Source of the DNA: Lactifluus volemus
Lineage: Eukaryota > Basidiomycota > Agaricomycetes > Russulales > Russulaceae
Reading direction: 5' to 3'
Length of the DNA: 64,000 bases
Assembly: GCA_022376515.1 (NCBI GenBank)
Contig: WTXI01000068.1
Location: 62,001 to 126,000, forward strand
Below are positions 1-11,180 of the stretch, one piece after another. The notes under the pieces were generated by a model. The model saw nothing but the letters and a program-made list of their open reading frames with translations. It had not been told where the DNA came from and made no database searches. A program made the translations under genes and the position numbers. Within the stretch, counting starts at the first letter, position 1; each line of letters starts with the position of its first letter.

Positions 1-436
1 TCGCCCGAGCTCACTGCACTCACCAATGGACGGGACTCCCGCTGCTGCCGCCTCCGTATTCAACGTGGTATAGCAAACGACCGAACGCTAGTATGGCGGT
101 TAAACCGGTTCTCACAAGAACACGGCTTGGTGACAAACTCGGAGTGCACGCAGAAACTTGCGCAGGGGAGCAATTACACTTTTGATACGTGCTCGTCGAG
201 CGCATGAATGATTTGTACCTCTACCTACCGACTTCTCCTTTCCTGCTTTCCTTTTCTTTTTGTCGAATATTGATTTGTGGATTCAGAAGAAAGTTGAGTA
301 GAGTAACTATCGAGTAGCTTCCAATCTCATAGTAGAAGTGTTGTCGCTTAACACATCAACTAACCAGGAGCCAAGATCTCAGACCTAATCCAACTCGATG
401 GATCCAACTTCTCATCACTCATAACAAAAAAGGGTA

Positions 437-1725
437 ATGTGCTCAAAATTGTGAAATATAAATGAGAAGATACAGATGGGGCGTTCAAGGAGTCAGGGAC
501 ACACAGAAAACACCGATCTGTGACTGGGTAACTTCTCTAACGCCATGAAAGTGAGCTTTTCATAGAACTAATTAAAGAAAAGAGAGCCCTGCAGGACGGT
601 GGCTTTTCCGGCCCCGACATCAACTGACTGCGCACTCCACATGTACGCACAGGTATGAAACGTTTGACACGCGGCTTTGATGGCGTACTTATTTTCACTG
701 GCACCTTGCGAAAAGGAAAAGCCGTCCTTAAAAAAAAGCTGTGTAGAAAACACCCAGAAGCGGCAGCGCGAGCCACAAATAGCCTGAGTCCGAGGAACTT
801 ATCAGTGAGACAGAGGCAGTCACAGAGGGCATGCCGATCACTTACATGATCATGGCCTGTTTAACCACAGTTGGAGAAGCACCACACAACGGAGGACATA
901 CGAGCTGCAAGTTCACTCTTCGGTCAGTGGCCACTAGACTTTAAAGAGAGACTTCAAGACCACGATGTTAACAAGACGCTAACACAGGCAACACGTGACC
1001 TCGGTTCTTTTCATCTATTTGCGGGCCGACCGGAGGCGGACATGACCGAGCCCGCGTCCTGGTACCGATCCGTCAGCGATGCGCCCGGGCCCTCACCGTA
1101 AAAGCAGAGGCTTGCCACACCCACTGGATGCGGGGCCCGCCATCGCAGCCGCCCCATGTCATGGATCAGCCTGATCCATTTCGCACACGGCTTGCTGAAG
1201 AAGAACGCGGAGCGCGTGCAGAAGCTCGCGTAGGTGAGCAATCACGCCGTCGAGACATATCAGCCGATGCCAAGTACGCGCCCTCGAGGAGTACAGAGAG
1301 TAGTCAGTGTGATGTCCAAGCACGACCAGACTCGACAGTTTGCATTCCTTGATCTCAGATAAATTTTGTCCAGACCGAAAATGGGACCTTGCCGCGGCCA
1401 CGACGATTGTGATGGGATCTTGAGGGCCGTTTGAGGTGCGTTTCCCACTAGGCTGTCAATGGCGTAGAGTTATGTCAAAGTTGCTTTTCTATCCCTTCAG
1501 GCTACCTCATGGTCTCCTTCACTCTTCACTCTGCTCTGCCGTAATGGTTCCGCTATTCTGCCGTGTTTCTTTCGCTCCGAGAGAACGCTGTGGTTCATGT
1601 CTCGCTTCAAGTTTGCCAGGCTTAGGTGTACTAATATTTGTCTATGATGGCTCTCTATTTGCTGCATTTGACGTTTTCTCGAACAATAATCCTCGAAATG
1701 TTGTGATTGACAGATGCACGGAAGC
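437..1725 (+). repeat. 1.3 kb segment present in all three units, inverted in unit 2
   Basis: The same sequence lies in plus orientation at about 14545-15860 and as its reverse complement at about 9229-10552. It contains short open frames kept in all three copies: 655-849 here, 14779-14976, and minus 10131-10352 share the segment FTGTL.KGKAVL and a common RQSQRA.RSLT end. A second frame at 1436-1744 begins MRFPLGCQW and has counterparts at 15577-15861 and minus 9235-9519. I recognise none of these as a protein family. They may be chance frames in young duplicates. Confidence 0.6.
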
Positions 1726-1741
1726 TGCAGCGAACAGATAC

Positions 1742-1790
1742 TAATCCTTCGTTCGATCGTTCGATCGTTCGATCATTCGATCATTTGAGA
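1742..1790. repeat. 8-bp minisatellite (TTCGATCR)n
   Basis: Short tandem copies of an 8-bp unit read as TTCGATCG or TTCGATCA. A related and longer run with the variant ATTCTATC occurs at about 15902-15955, at the same place in unit 3. The run is absent next to the inverted segment in unit 2. Confidence 0.8.
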
Positions 1791-1963
1791 CCCTTCATTT
1801 GAAGTACTGTACTCAGAAGTGCGTGTTCCTCCTCATCTGGCCACGGGTGTAACCGGCTGTTTGATAGCCGGTACTGCGCGGCTGTTTTGGAGACAAACGC
1901 GACGCGTCGACTGAGCCAAGTTCTCGGCACTCAGTACTCACTGGCAGTGCTCAGCCCTCGTGG

Positions 1964-1970
1964 TATAAAA
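1964..1970 (+). promoter_or_regulatory. TATA box of the short DUF6535 gene at 2157
   Basis: TATAAAA lies 193 bp before the chosen ATG. The same element is found at 10993 (188 bp before its ATG) and at 16132 (184 bp before its ATG) inside otherwise conserved upstream sequence. The conserved position in three copies supports a core promoter. Confidence 0.6.
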
Positions 1971-2156
1971 AAAACCCATGACTACTTCCGTTGATGAATG
2001 TATCAGGTGTGCTAATCGGCGCAGGTTTCTAGCTTGTCATTCCTTCTTTTTGATTACCTCATGTTTGCAACGTGGCTACCATAGCATGACCCCTTAAAGT
2101 GTCTGTCCCCAAGATGTATGAACTCCATCTTTTTCTTCATACTACGCATTTCTTCA

Positions 2157-4096
2157 ATGTCTCAGCCTGAACATCACGCTCTCAACGTCAGTGGCATCAA
2201 TTATCACCGGAAGGAGGAAGTGAACCCCCAAGGTATGTTTACCTTTGTTTCAACATTAGCCTTATCCACCCACATGCACGCTAGATTCCCGCCCATTCCC
2301 TGTATTTGATGATAGCTCGGAGCCCCTCTTCACTATGTATTGCAAGATGACAGAGGAAGACAATAAGAAAGCCGAATTCTCGCAATCGTATTTCGACGTG
2401 ATCATTATCTTCGTGCGTACCCCCCTGATTCTCCTGACCGCAAATATCAAGCCAATATCACAGATGGGCTTATTCTTGGCCGTCATTGCGGCAATACTTA
2501 CGGTGACAATCCAGGACCTCAAACCAGACACACAGGAAAAGTCTGCATTCTATCTCGAGAAACTTTACGAACTTCAATTTCTCGGAGACTCCAACGGATC
2601 TCTTCCTTCCACACCAGCTCGACCTCCCCCATTCTCTGCTCCGAAATATGCCATCTGGGCAAACTCACTCTTGTTCATGAGTTTGATCATCGGTCTTTAC
2701 ACTGCGGTTCTCGCCATATCGATACGGCATTGGATGACTATGTGCCTCCTATTTACTCGGTCCCTGAAAAACAGCCCCCACGATCGAGCGCGGATGCAAG
2801 ACGTCTTTGTCAACGAATACCAGTATTTGAAATCCCTGCCTGCTTGGGTCATAACGGTCATGGCCAAAATTTCCGCGTTCCTTTTGTGGGCTGGCATTGC
2901 CATATACCTCTTCCATTATAGCAAAACTGTCTTCATTGTATCCTTTTCTACTGCAGCCTTTTGCCTCTTCTGGTATCTCGGTATCGTATGTTGGCGGCGA
3001 ATGGTAAGTGGCCCCTCTATTCTTTCATCGTGTATTCACAGGTCAACCCTAATTCTTCGTTTGTTCGCAGGTTAGTTCCAAAGCACGATCATCAGCTGGC
3101 GACGTCCGCATCTTGGATAGATTATTCAAGGCTGTTGTCAAAGATTCTGACCTTATGCAGTTCTTTGAGAACATCCTCTCCTTTTGCAAGTCAAATGTAG
3201 TCGACAATCCTCTACAGAAGATCACTGAATTGGGAAGCGAGAGGTTTCAGACGGCCGTGCAGAAGTTATTGGAGCATACTTGGTCATCCAAGGAACTGTC
3301 TGTCTCGGAGAAATTGCGTCGACTCGTCGTTTGTGTCAACTTCGCTGACACTATACCCTTCCCAAGTGTAACATCATCAATCTTCGAACACGTATTCAGT
3401 CAGGGCCAGCATTATGCGCTGAGTTCCGTTGAAATGGGGCAACTCCTGAAATCCAAGGACAATACTACCGGACAGAAGATTGGTTCGTGTGCGCAAAGCA
3501 TCGTTGCTGGCATCATTTCAAAAGTACAGGCAGACGACAGCGATTGGGTTGCGCTTGCTACGGACGAATTAGGCCCTTCCCTTCCACGCTACCTTGAACA
3601 TGGAAATGATAGCGTGTTACTTGCTAACCTGATTCACATCACTCGCCAGATCCTTGAGTCTTCAAGGGATGGTCCAGGTTGGGATATGGCCGACGCCATG
3701 TCACTCAACATATTTCCAACGCTTTCCAATTTTGACATACGAAATACACTTCCTGAACTGCAGGATGATTTCCTTGCCTTATGGAATGAAATGGAACAAA
3801 CGCAGAACGACAAAGTTGTCGCGCAAGTCCGCGACAGGCTTCGTAATTTCCACGACGCCCTCCCTCTCGGTTCCCGGGCCGAGGACCGGGACGATCCACC
3901 CAGGCACATGGATGTTGACCCCCTGGCTAACCGTGACACACGTAGCATCACTTCGATCCGCTCATCCTCCAATCTTACTCCTGTTTCTATGTCTCCCATT
4001 CCATCTTCATCACGGATGCTGTTGCGGCGGGCTTCAGGCCCTATTGCCCCAGAACCTGCCGAAGAGTTGTCACCCGGTGGCCTAACGTCAACGTGA
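2157..4096 (+). CDS. DUF6535-type membrane protein, short form, copy 1
   Basis: Four exons are read: 2157-2232, 2285-2412, 2464-3003 and 3071-4096, giving 589 aa with all phases consistent. The start MSQPEH matches the starts at 11181, 16316 and 19264; an in-frame ATG at 2118 is an alternative. The N-terminal motif DSSEPLFTMYCKM ends at IIIF, and the next intron comes directly before helix 1 (about 69-85). Further helices lie near 130-155, 196-218 and 223-245. A helical domain follows (about 249-510, including SVLLANLIHITRQ), then a short Ser/Pro-rich tail ending SPGGLTST. Unlike the longer paralogues it lacks the W.KDA.G stretch before IIIF and the LLQQWARRY stretch after helix 2, and it has an extra intron between helix 4 and the helical domain. 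Family assignment is by motif. The molecular function is unknown. Confidence 0.87.
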
Positions 4097-5429
4097 CCGC
4101 TGCCATGGTTTATGTCATTGGTTTGCCTCTCGCCCATCACCACCTTTCCTCTTCTCATTGGTTCATTGGCAGAAACGCGGATTCGCCTGTGCGTTACCAA
4201 GTCATGCCCTTTTCTATGTCTCGTGCACCTCAACGCTACCCCGACACACATCCCTTACCCCTGCCGCTCCGGCATCGTATCGACCGATTCCTTCCTCTCT
4301 TGCCTCGGGTGGTTTCTATGTCTTGCACTACGCCGAGAATATATTTTATTTTTCACTCCTTTTTCAGGAAGTGAGACACATCTCATGACGATCCACATGG
4401 ATGCACGCCGGGTCCTTCTCCTTCTCCTTCTAACTACTCATGACTTCTCTTCATTCCCTCTATTTAACTCTCTCAATTCTGGCCCCCTTACGTCCCCTGT
4501 TGTGGTGTTCATGTGTTTTTTAGGTTGAATTACCTTGCTTTCGCACTCAGAGCTTCGCTACTTCGTTGGAACTGGCAATCGAAAAATTGGAATGGATGTA
4601 CTCTAAACTTTTGAGCGGAGCACTTGTCAGTGCAGATCTGAACAGACAAGATTAGAATAATCTGTCGGAGATTCTGAAGGTGCGAATGATTGGGTGGGCA
4701 AAACCGAGATCTCTCTTTTCAATGATTCTCATATCCGAGTCTTCGCCTCTTGAGTCCCTATATTCTTACATCCTCTGTTGTGGTATTCATGCTTATTAGT
4801 CTTCGCTTTTGCAACTCAGGGTATCCCTACTTTGTATTTCGTTGGAAACTGGAACTGGAAGTATTTGAAATGGCATACAGGTACAACCGTAACTTGAAGA
4901 CGAGGAGTAACACATAAATTTAAGGGCATGGACGCGGCGTGAGGCAGTCGAGGGCCGTACCGAGCGAACAAAAATGAACGTGAAACTGAACAAGGAATCG
5001 AAAGTCACAAGGAACGCAGACATAAAAGGCGACAAAGGAAACATTAGCGTAACACGAAGCCGCAGCGGGCCTGTGCCTGAGGTACAAGGGTGAAAAGGGA
5101 TGAAACGAAGTGAGAGAAGGGAGGACGTGAAACACGGTTTGAAAAAATTTCCGGGAGAAAACGAATGTCGCTCGACAAGAAATTGAACCTACAAGGACCA
5201 CCATCGGCAACAACTTTGTTCGGGTAAGTGGAGAACTACGAGGAATTGTCCGACCGGTCACAACGATTTTCAGCTGACGGGTCCGTGTGAGAGTCGTGAC
5301 GAGTAGGCCGTGAAAGTACTTGCGAGCTGGCATTGGCAGAAGAGGCCTCGACACGTTCGTGAGCAAATGGGAACTCGCAGGAACCAAACCGCTGGTAGTA
5401 ATATGGTCAAGCGGAACGGTAGGGTGTTC
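4097..5429. other. 3' flank of unit 1 and a decayed downstream region
   Basis: Up to about 4730 the sequence is shared with the 3' flanks of units 2 and 3. It includes a block near 4570-4660 whose counterpart in unit 2 keeps a 64-aa frame (13581-13775), while here that frame is broken. A shorter, diverged repeat of this block lies at about 4775-4870. From about 4915 the sequence resembles 6360-6830 in the same orientation, so it belongs to a second direct repeat that carries the pseudogene fragments. I see no intact gene. Confidence 0.55.
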
Positions 5430-6000
5430 TCCAGACGAGTCAGCAATGTTGGCTGCTGTGGTGGTGGTGGCAGCGGAAGCTACTACTACTGTGGCCTGTG
5501 AAGTACCGGCCTGAGAACGGCCGTCACTTCCTAGTCCTGAGGGGCTCTACATTGAGGTGGGACGAAGACTGCTGTGATACCTCCCGTGAGGGAGTAGCCT
5601 GAGGTGTGTGAGGGGCGGTATGAGGAGGAGAGTAGGGCGGACGGGTCCAGGTGGTGCTGCGCGTGTTGTGATCAACGTATTATATGCGCCCTTGTGGAGT
5701 ACGTCGGGCCTCCCAGCCAAGGGGGAGAGGAGTCGATACGAGGCCGAGATGATCAAGGTCGTTGCGGATCATCGCAAGAACTTTCATCGTTTAGTACCTC
5801 TCGATCGATCTCCGAGATCATCCCACTGCTGCACAACATTTTTCTGTCAAAATTGGAAAGTGTCGGTAAGACGAATGTCGATATGTCAGCCATATCGCGA
5901 TCTTCCAAAGGTTTGGCGAATGATGCGCGTCATAGCGAGAAAAAATCTCCCCTTAACCGTGTTCGAGGTAGCACCAAATGACGTCACTGGGTCACGTGAG
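5430..6000 (-). pseudogene. Decayed DUF6535/WW gene fragment, copy 1
   Basis: The reverse strand still shows a C-terminal piece of a DUF6535 gene. The segment LPTLSNFD is readable near 5845-5870. A WW-domain relic lies near 5640-5725, with LPLGWE and STTWTRP at its ends and an in-frame TAA where the aromatic pair of the WW sheet is expected. Upstream of about 5990 the similarity stops, so the membrane part is missing. The whole piece is paralogous to 6830-7560. The stop, lost frame and truncation make it a pseudogene. Confidence 0.7.
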
Positions 6001-6902
6001 AAACGGAGGGCGATGGAGACAGCTACTGCTGGGGAATTGTAGCAGATGCTGAGGTCGAGGGAGGAGCGCAAAGGGATGGCCCCAACCGGATTGTCCCGAT
6101 GTTTGTTTTCTTCACTCGCGTGATCTCTCTCCCCTTTCATTTTTTCGCTTCGCACGCTCATTATTGATTCAGAGATTGGGACACAAAAACTACATTTTCA
6201 CAAAGTGTATCGTAAATGAGACGAAAGGTCAAAAGGCACTCTCTACAAAGAGACACGTGACCGAAAGCAAGGAAATTTTCAGAGGACGCGTGCATCTCAT
6301 ATGCTTCAGAAGACGCTCGCACTCGATTCTCCTCAACAGAAAGTAAAAACCAAAAATTAAGGGCCTAGATGCGGCGCGAGGCAGTCGAGGTCCCAAGGAC
6401 AAAGGGAAGATGCGTTTTGCACGGAGAATGCCGTACCCAGTAAACAAAAGTAAACGTAAACTCAAACAGGGACACGAAGCAGACACAAAGGAGATAAAAA
6501 AGAAGGCATAGATGAAACGAGGAAAGCGAAGGAAGGATGAGACGGTGAAATACGGTACATAAAACATGGTTTTACATGGCATACGATTCCGCGACAGCCA
6601 ACATCGCAAGTTTAAATTGAAATTTGATTTGACCAAGCCTAGAGACCAAGCCGAATGGTCCGACGGGTCACGATTTCGGGTCCATGTGATCAAGTGATCT
6701 CATCTCGATTGAATTGTTACGGCCCAGTTCTTGAGAATGATGATACACGCTGAGGGGAGTAGGGCGTGCAGTCTCAGGGAGAGAAACAGAAGGTACATCC
6801 GAAATGGCATGGGTAGGAGAAGGGGTTGGCTGTGGCAGTGGTGGTGGCAAAAGCTGTGGCCTGTGAAGTACCGGCCTGAGGACGGCCATCGCTTTCGAGG
6901 GG
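6001..6902. other. Non-coding spacer with a direct repeat of 4915-5430
   Basis: From about 6360 the sequence resembles 4915 onward (both begin with a GGGC.T.GA.GCGGCG.GAGGCAGTCGAGG pattern) and runs into the second WW pseudogene. It probably represents the 3' flank of a duplicated minus-strand gene. No gene is supported. Confidence 0.5.
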
Positions 6903-8200
6903 CTAGACATTCATGTGGGACGAGGAAGAGATTGTGGGGGTGCAATTGATATGATTTGGAGCCTGCTGCGACGCTAGTAACTCCCGTGAGGGAGGAGTCT
7001 GGGGCGCGATATAAGGCGGGGGGTCGGATGGGCGGGTCCAAGTGGTGCATTGCTTGTTATGATCGATGTAATATGTGCACCCATCTGGAGTCTGTCGAAC
7101 CTCCCATCCAGGAGGGAGATCATCGTTTCTAGGATTCATGGATGGAGGAATCCAAGTCGTGCTGCGCGTGTCATAGTATATACGGCCATCTGGAGTCTGT
7201 CGGACCTCCTCCCAACAAGAAGGGAGACCATCGCTTTGAGGTGAGCTCTCATCGCGGAGACCGCGAAGGCTGTCGCGGATCTTTATAGCGACTCTGTTGT
7301 TCGGAGCTTCCCGATTGATTTCATCCCACAAGACACCAAAGTCGCGCTTCAGACCTGGAAAAGTATTGCTCATGTCGAAATTTGAAAGTGTTGGTAATAT
7401 GATTGACGACGCGGAGGCCATATCCCAACCCCGATTCGAGTCGTCCGACTCGTCCCCGGAAGAGGATTGAAGGATCTGGCGAGTGATGTGGATCAGTTTG
7501 ACAAGTAACAAGTTTTTCACGACCGTGTTCGAGGTATCACCGAATGGAATCTTCCGATTTCCCTAATTGGTCTGCAGTGAGTGCAATCCAACGGTGGTCG
7601 CCTGACCGCACATTTGAACTTATGCCAGCTACAACGCTTTGTGCGCACAACCCAATCCCATTACGTCGGTTTCGCAAGGATTGCCCCAATTCGACGAGTG
7701 TTAACAATTGATGCTGGTCGCAGGGGAATATGACTTGAAGAATTGACGACGCTACGTCCGAGAGGTGTACAGAATCAGCGAACTCCACACAGGCAACGAC
7801 TCGCCGTATCTTTTCCGAATCGGAGAGGGAATTGGATGACCAAATACGTTTCATTAAGTTTTTATTGCCATTTTAAGCTTCATTTTAATCTTCTCGTCTC
7901 TGAATCGCACTAGATCTGAGTTTTCTGGCCTGAGTGCCTCGAATATCTGGTCTAGGATGTTGTCGTCGATCTCCATTGTCGATTTCCAGAAAAACTTCTC
8001 TTGCACAACCTGCAAAGACGGGATGCGAGAAGAATGACAGTTGTAATGCACGTGTGTGCATAAAATGGATGAAGGCACATATCAAGACGCAAACGATCGA
8101 GCAAGTGTAGAAGCAGATGTAGACCGGTTTATCGAGAAGCAGAAGATAGAAGGAAATGGCGAAAAGAAAAACGTTCATGGACAAAAATAACGAATTCATC
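6903..8200 (-). pseudogene. DUF6535/WW pseudogene, copy 2, missing its N-terminal part
   Basis: Read on the minus strand, a relic of helices 3-4 (8050-8200) is followed by a GT...CAG intron matching the extra intron of the short genes. Next come helical-domain pieces: DDNILDQIFEAL, then SEKIRRVVACVEFAD with GLCAQSVVAGI at 7537-7854, then LIHITRQ with LPTLSNFD at 6903-7520. The frame shifts near 7854. Near 7525-7537 there is a TGA where glycine is expected, plus another shift. Two WW domains end the protein: a degenerate one (LPSCWEE...STTWIPP) and a well-kept one (LPPGWEV...TTWTRP). No first two helices are found beyond 8200. It combines the intron of the short genes with the WW tail seen at 41139-43795. 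Confidence 0.82.
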
Positions 8201-8478
8201 GATACCGGAACAGCCCAAATGATTGGCGATTTCTGGATGCTACTGCCAAAGCCGGGAAAAGTTAGGCTTCCGTCGTCGTTCCCGCGGAGCGTCGTTCCCG
8301 CGGATTACAGGCGGTCCTTGCCAATCTCTTTCACCAACGACGCCGCAGACTTCCCCTTTGGACTGCCTTCTACCCCTGAGTGCGTCCCGCCCGGTCTGAA
8401 CAATTCCCATTTTAGGCAGGCATAATTGAAAGGACCATGCTTCCGGGAGTTCTGGATAGTCTTGGTCCAAGAGTGGTT
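8201..8478. other. Spacer before unit 2
   Basis: No reading frame or repeat of note is visible between the end of the pseudogene relic and the left border of unit 2 near 8478. Confidence 0.5.
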
Positions 8479-8661
8479 CTGATCGGTGATTGATTGGTGA
8501 TATGGATGTACGTGTCCCAAAATTCTCTATACGCCCGGGTAACTCTGACTTTGTGTCCCGCGGATAGTCACCGGTGTACTAGTTGCGGGTACAAACACCG
8601 GTCGCCCGGTCGCCCCAGCTCACTGCACTCACCAATGGACGGGACTCCCGCTGCTGCTGCC

Positions 8662-8906
8662 TGTCGATACAATAGTGTAATCACCTGTGAGATTAGATAG
8701 TGTTCAGTCATAGGCAACAAGACTGAAGTGAATGTATTGAAAACTACACTCTTTTATACCGTCCAAACCAGATGTAAATGTCCAGAATAATTGCAATTTT
8801 ATTCCAACCATAATCGTGTATCTAACTGTCCAGGGAGCTACTCCAGTACCTAAATTGTCATTAATCATGGTTAACAGATCCGCGGGATGCGGATCACGTC
8901 TCAACA
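8662..8906 (-). mobile_element. Solo LTR, Ty1/copia-like, minus orientation
   Basis: Units 1 and 3 are uninterrupted at this point (GCTGCTG CCGCC TCCG), while unit 2 has 245 bp inserted. Read on the minus strand, the insert begins TGTTGAGACGTGATCC and ends ATCGACA, the usual TG...CA ends of an LTR, with a GTATAAAAG promoter-like box inside. The flanks are CTGCC on the left (8657-8661) and CCACC on the right (8907-8911). Each differs from the empty-site CCGCC by one CpG transition, so a 5-bp target duplication is likely. No internal retrotransposon sequence remains. The copia assignment is by the terminal sequence only. Confidence 0.8.
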
Positions 8907-9228
8907 CCACCTCCGGATTCAACGTGGTATAGCAAACGACCGAATGCTGATAGGGCGGTTAAACCTGTTCGCACAAGAGCACGACTTGGTGACAAACTTG
9001 GAGTGCACGCAGAAACTTGCGCAGGAGAACAATTACACTCTTGATACGTGCTCGTCGAGCGCGTGAATGATTTGTATGTCTACCTACCGACTTCTCCTTT
9101 CCTTTTTTTTTGTCGAATATTGATTTGTGGATTCAGAAGTTGAGTTAAGTAGAGTAACTATCGAGTAGTCTCGTCGCTAAACACGTCAACTGACCAGGAG
9201 CCGAGATTTAACACTCCTGTTGCACGGT

Positions 9229-10552
9229 TCCCTGTCAATCGCAACATTTCCTGCGCCTTCGAGGATTATTGTTCGAGAAAACGTCAAATGCAACAAATAG
9301 AGAGCCATCATAGACAAACATTCCTACACCTGAGCCTGGCAAACTTGGAGCGAGACATGAACCACAGCGTTCTCTTGGAGCGAAAGAAACACGGCAGATT
9401 AAGGGAACCATTACGGCAGAGCAGAGTGAAGAGTGAAGGAGACCACGAGGTAGACTGAAGGGATGGAGAAGCAACTTTGACATAACTCTATGCCATTGAC
9501 AGCCTAGTGGGAAACGCACCTCAAACTGCCCTCAAGATCCCATCACAATCGCCGTAGCCGCGGCAAGGTCGCATTTTCGGTCTCGACAAAATTTATCTGA
9601 GATCAAGGAATGCAGATTGCTGAGTCTGGTCGTGCTTGGACATCACACTGACTGCTCTCTGTACTCCTCGAGGGCGTGTACTTGTCATCGGTTGATATGT
9701 CTCGACGGCGTGATTGCTCACCTGCGCGAGCTTCTGCACGCGCTCCGCGTTCTTCTTCAGCAAGCCGTGTGCGAAATGGATCAGGCTGATCCATGATATG
9801 GGGCGGCTGGGCTGGCGGGCCTCGCATCCAGTGGTGGGTGTGGCGAGCCTCGCCCTGAAGCTGGTGAGGGCCTGGGCACATCGCTGACGGATCGGTACCA
9901 AGACACGGGCTCGGTGATGTCCACCTTCGGTCGGCCCGCAATAGATGAAAAGAACCGAGGACACGTGTTTCCTGTAGAAAACGATTGTGGTGTTAGCGTC
10001 GTGTTAGCCACATTGCGGTCCTGAACTCTCTCTTTAAAGTCTAGTGGCCACTCACCGGAGAGTGAACTTGCAGCTCGTATGTCCTTCGTACTGTGTGGTG
10101 CTTTTCCAACTGTGGATAAACAGGCCATGATCATGTAAGTGATCGATACGCCCTCTGTGACTGCCTCTGTCTCATTGATAAGTTCCGCGAACGCAGGCTA
10201 TTTGTGGCTCGTGCTGCAGCTTCTGGGTGTTTTCCACACAGCTTCTTTTCAAGGACGGCCTTGCCTTTTTGCAAGGTGCCAGTGAAAAGAAGCACGCCAT
10301 CAGAATCGCGTGTCAAACGTTTCATACCTGTGCGTACGCGTGGAGTGCGCACTGGCAGTCGGTCATTTCGGGGCCGGAAAAGCCACCGTCCTGCAGGGCG
10401 CTCTTTTCTTTGATTAGTTCTACGCCAAGCGCACTTTCACGGCGTTAGAGAAGTCACCCAGTCACAGATCGGTGTTTTCTGTGTGTTCTTGAACGTTCCA
10501 GATTTCTATCTGTACACCTTCTCATTTATATTTCACAACTTCGAGCACATTG
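9229..10552 (-). repeat. Inverted copy of the 1.3 kb segment
   Basis: This is the reverse complement of about 437-1725 and 14545-15860. The left junction is near CCTGTCAATCGCAAC and the right junction near GAGCACATT. Similarity to the plus-oriented copies stops abruptly on both sides, and the outer flanks (GAGATTTAACAC on the left, CCCCGAGATCTCAGACC on the right) belong to the same side of the plus-oriented unit. Inversion in place or re-insertion of the segment could both explain this. Confidence 0.8.
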
Positions 10553-11180
10553 CTGCTGGGCTGCATACAGTGGTTTGGTGTAGTTCCCACGACACAAGAC
10601 GCTGACCCCGAGATCTCAGACCTAATCTAACTTGATGGATCCTCCTTCTCATCACTTATAACGGGTACCAGAGAGTCCAAGGAAGACAAGGGGAAGGTTG
10701 GGTGACGCGGCGGGGGCTTGCGTCTACTAGTAGCTGGCTTAGCTGGAAACAAGCCGGCTTATCCCGAGTTGGCTAAAAGGGGCGGCTATGTGACATGTGG
10801 CTCGGCTCTGAATCGGCTCGCGATTTAGCCGACTTACAGCTCCACTGGCAGCTATAGCTGCTTTTAGTGCCGCCGAAACACTATGATAGCTGGTACTGCG
10901 GGATTGTCACAAACGCGACGTGTCGATTGAGCCAAGTTCTCGGCACTCAGTACTCAGTACTCACTGGCAGTGCTCCGAGTCAACCCGTGTGATATAAAAA
11001 AAAACCCACTACTTCCGTTGATGAATGAATCAGGTGTGCTAATCGGCGCAGGATTCTAGCTTGTCATTCCTTCTTTATGATACCTCATGTTTGCAACGTG
11101 GTTACTACAGCATGACCCCTTAAAGTGTCTGTTCAACATGTATGGACTCCATCTTTTTCTTCATACTACGCATTTCTTCA

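Larger units (their letters stand above)
1..4730 (+). repeat. Tandem unit 1 of 3 (short DUF6535 gene plus flanks)
   Basis: This block recurs at about 8480-13735 and 13917-18705. Its left part is cut by the window edge and matches positions from about 8609 and 14043. The order is an upstream non-coding part (1-430), a 1.3 kb segment (about 437-1725), an 8-bp minisatellite, a TATA box, the gene at 2157-4096, and a shared 3' part to about 4730. Most differences from the other units are substitutions and small indels, so the copies are related by fairly recent segmental duplication. Confidence 0.85.

Noticed and set aside
1742..1790. CRISPR-like repeats
   Set aside because: The 8-bp units are directly adjacent with no spacers, so this is a minisatellite in a eukaryotic genome.
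3634..4251. 205-aa minus-strand frame, also present at 12651-13214 and 17789-18382
   Set aside because: It lies antisense to the conserved coding 3' ends of the three short DUF6535 genes and is kept because the sense strand is conserved; it has no own features.
4920..5387. 155-aa minus-strand frame
   Set aside because: It is located downstream of the WW pseudogene in a decayed repeat; its counterpart near 6229-6693 does not keep the same protein sequence.
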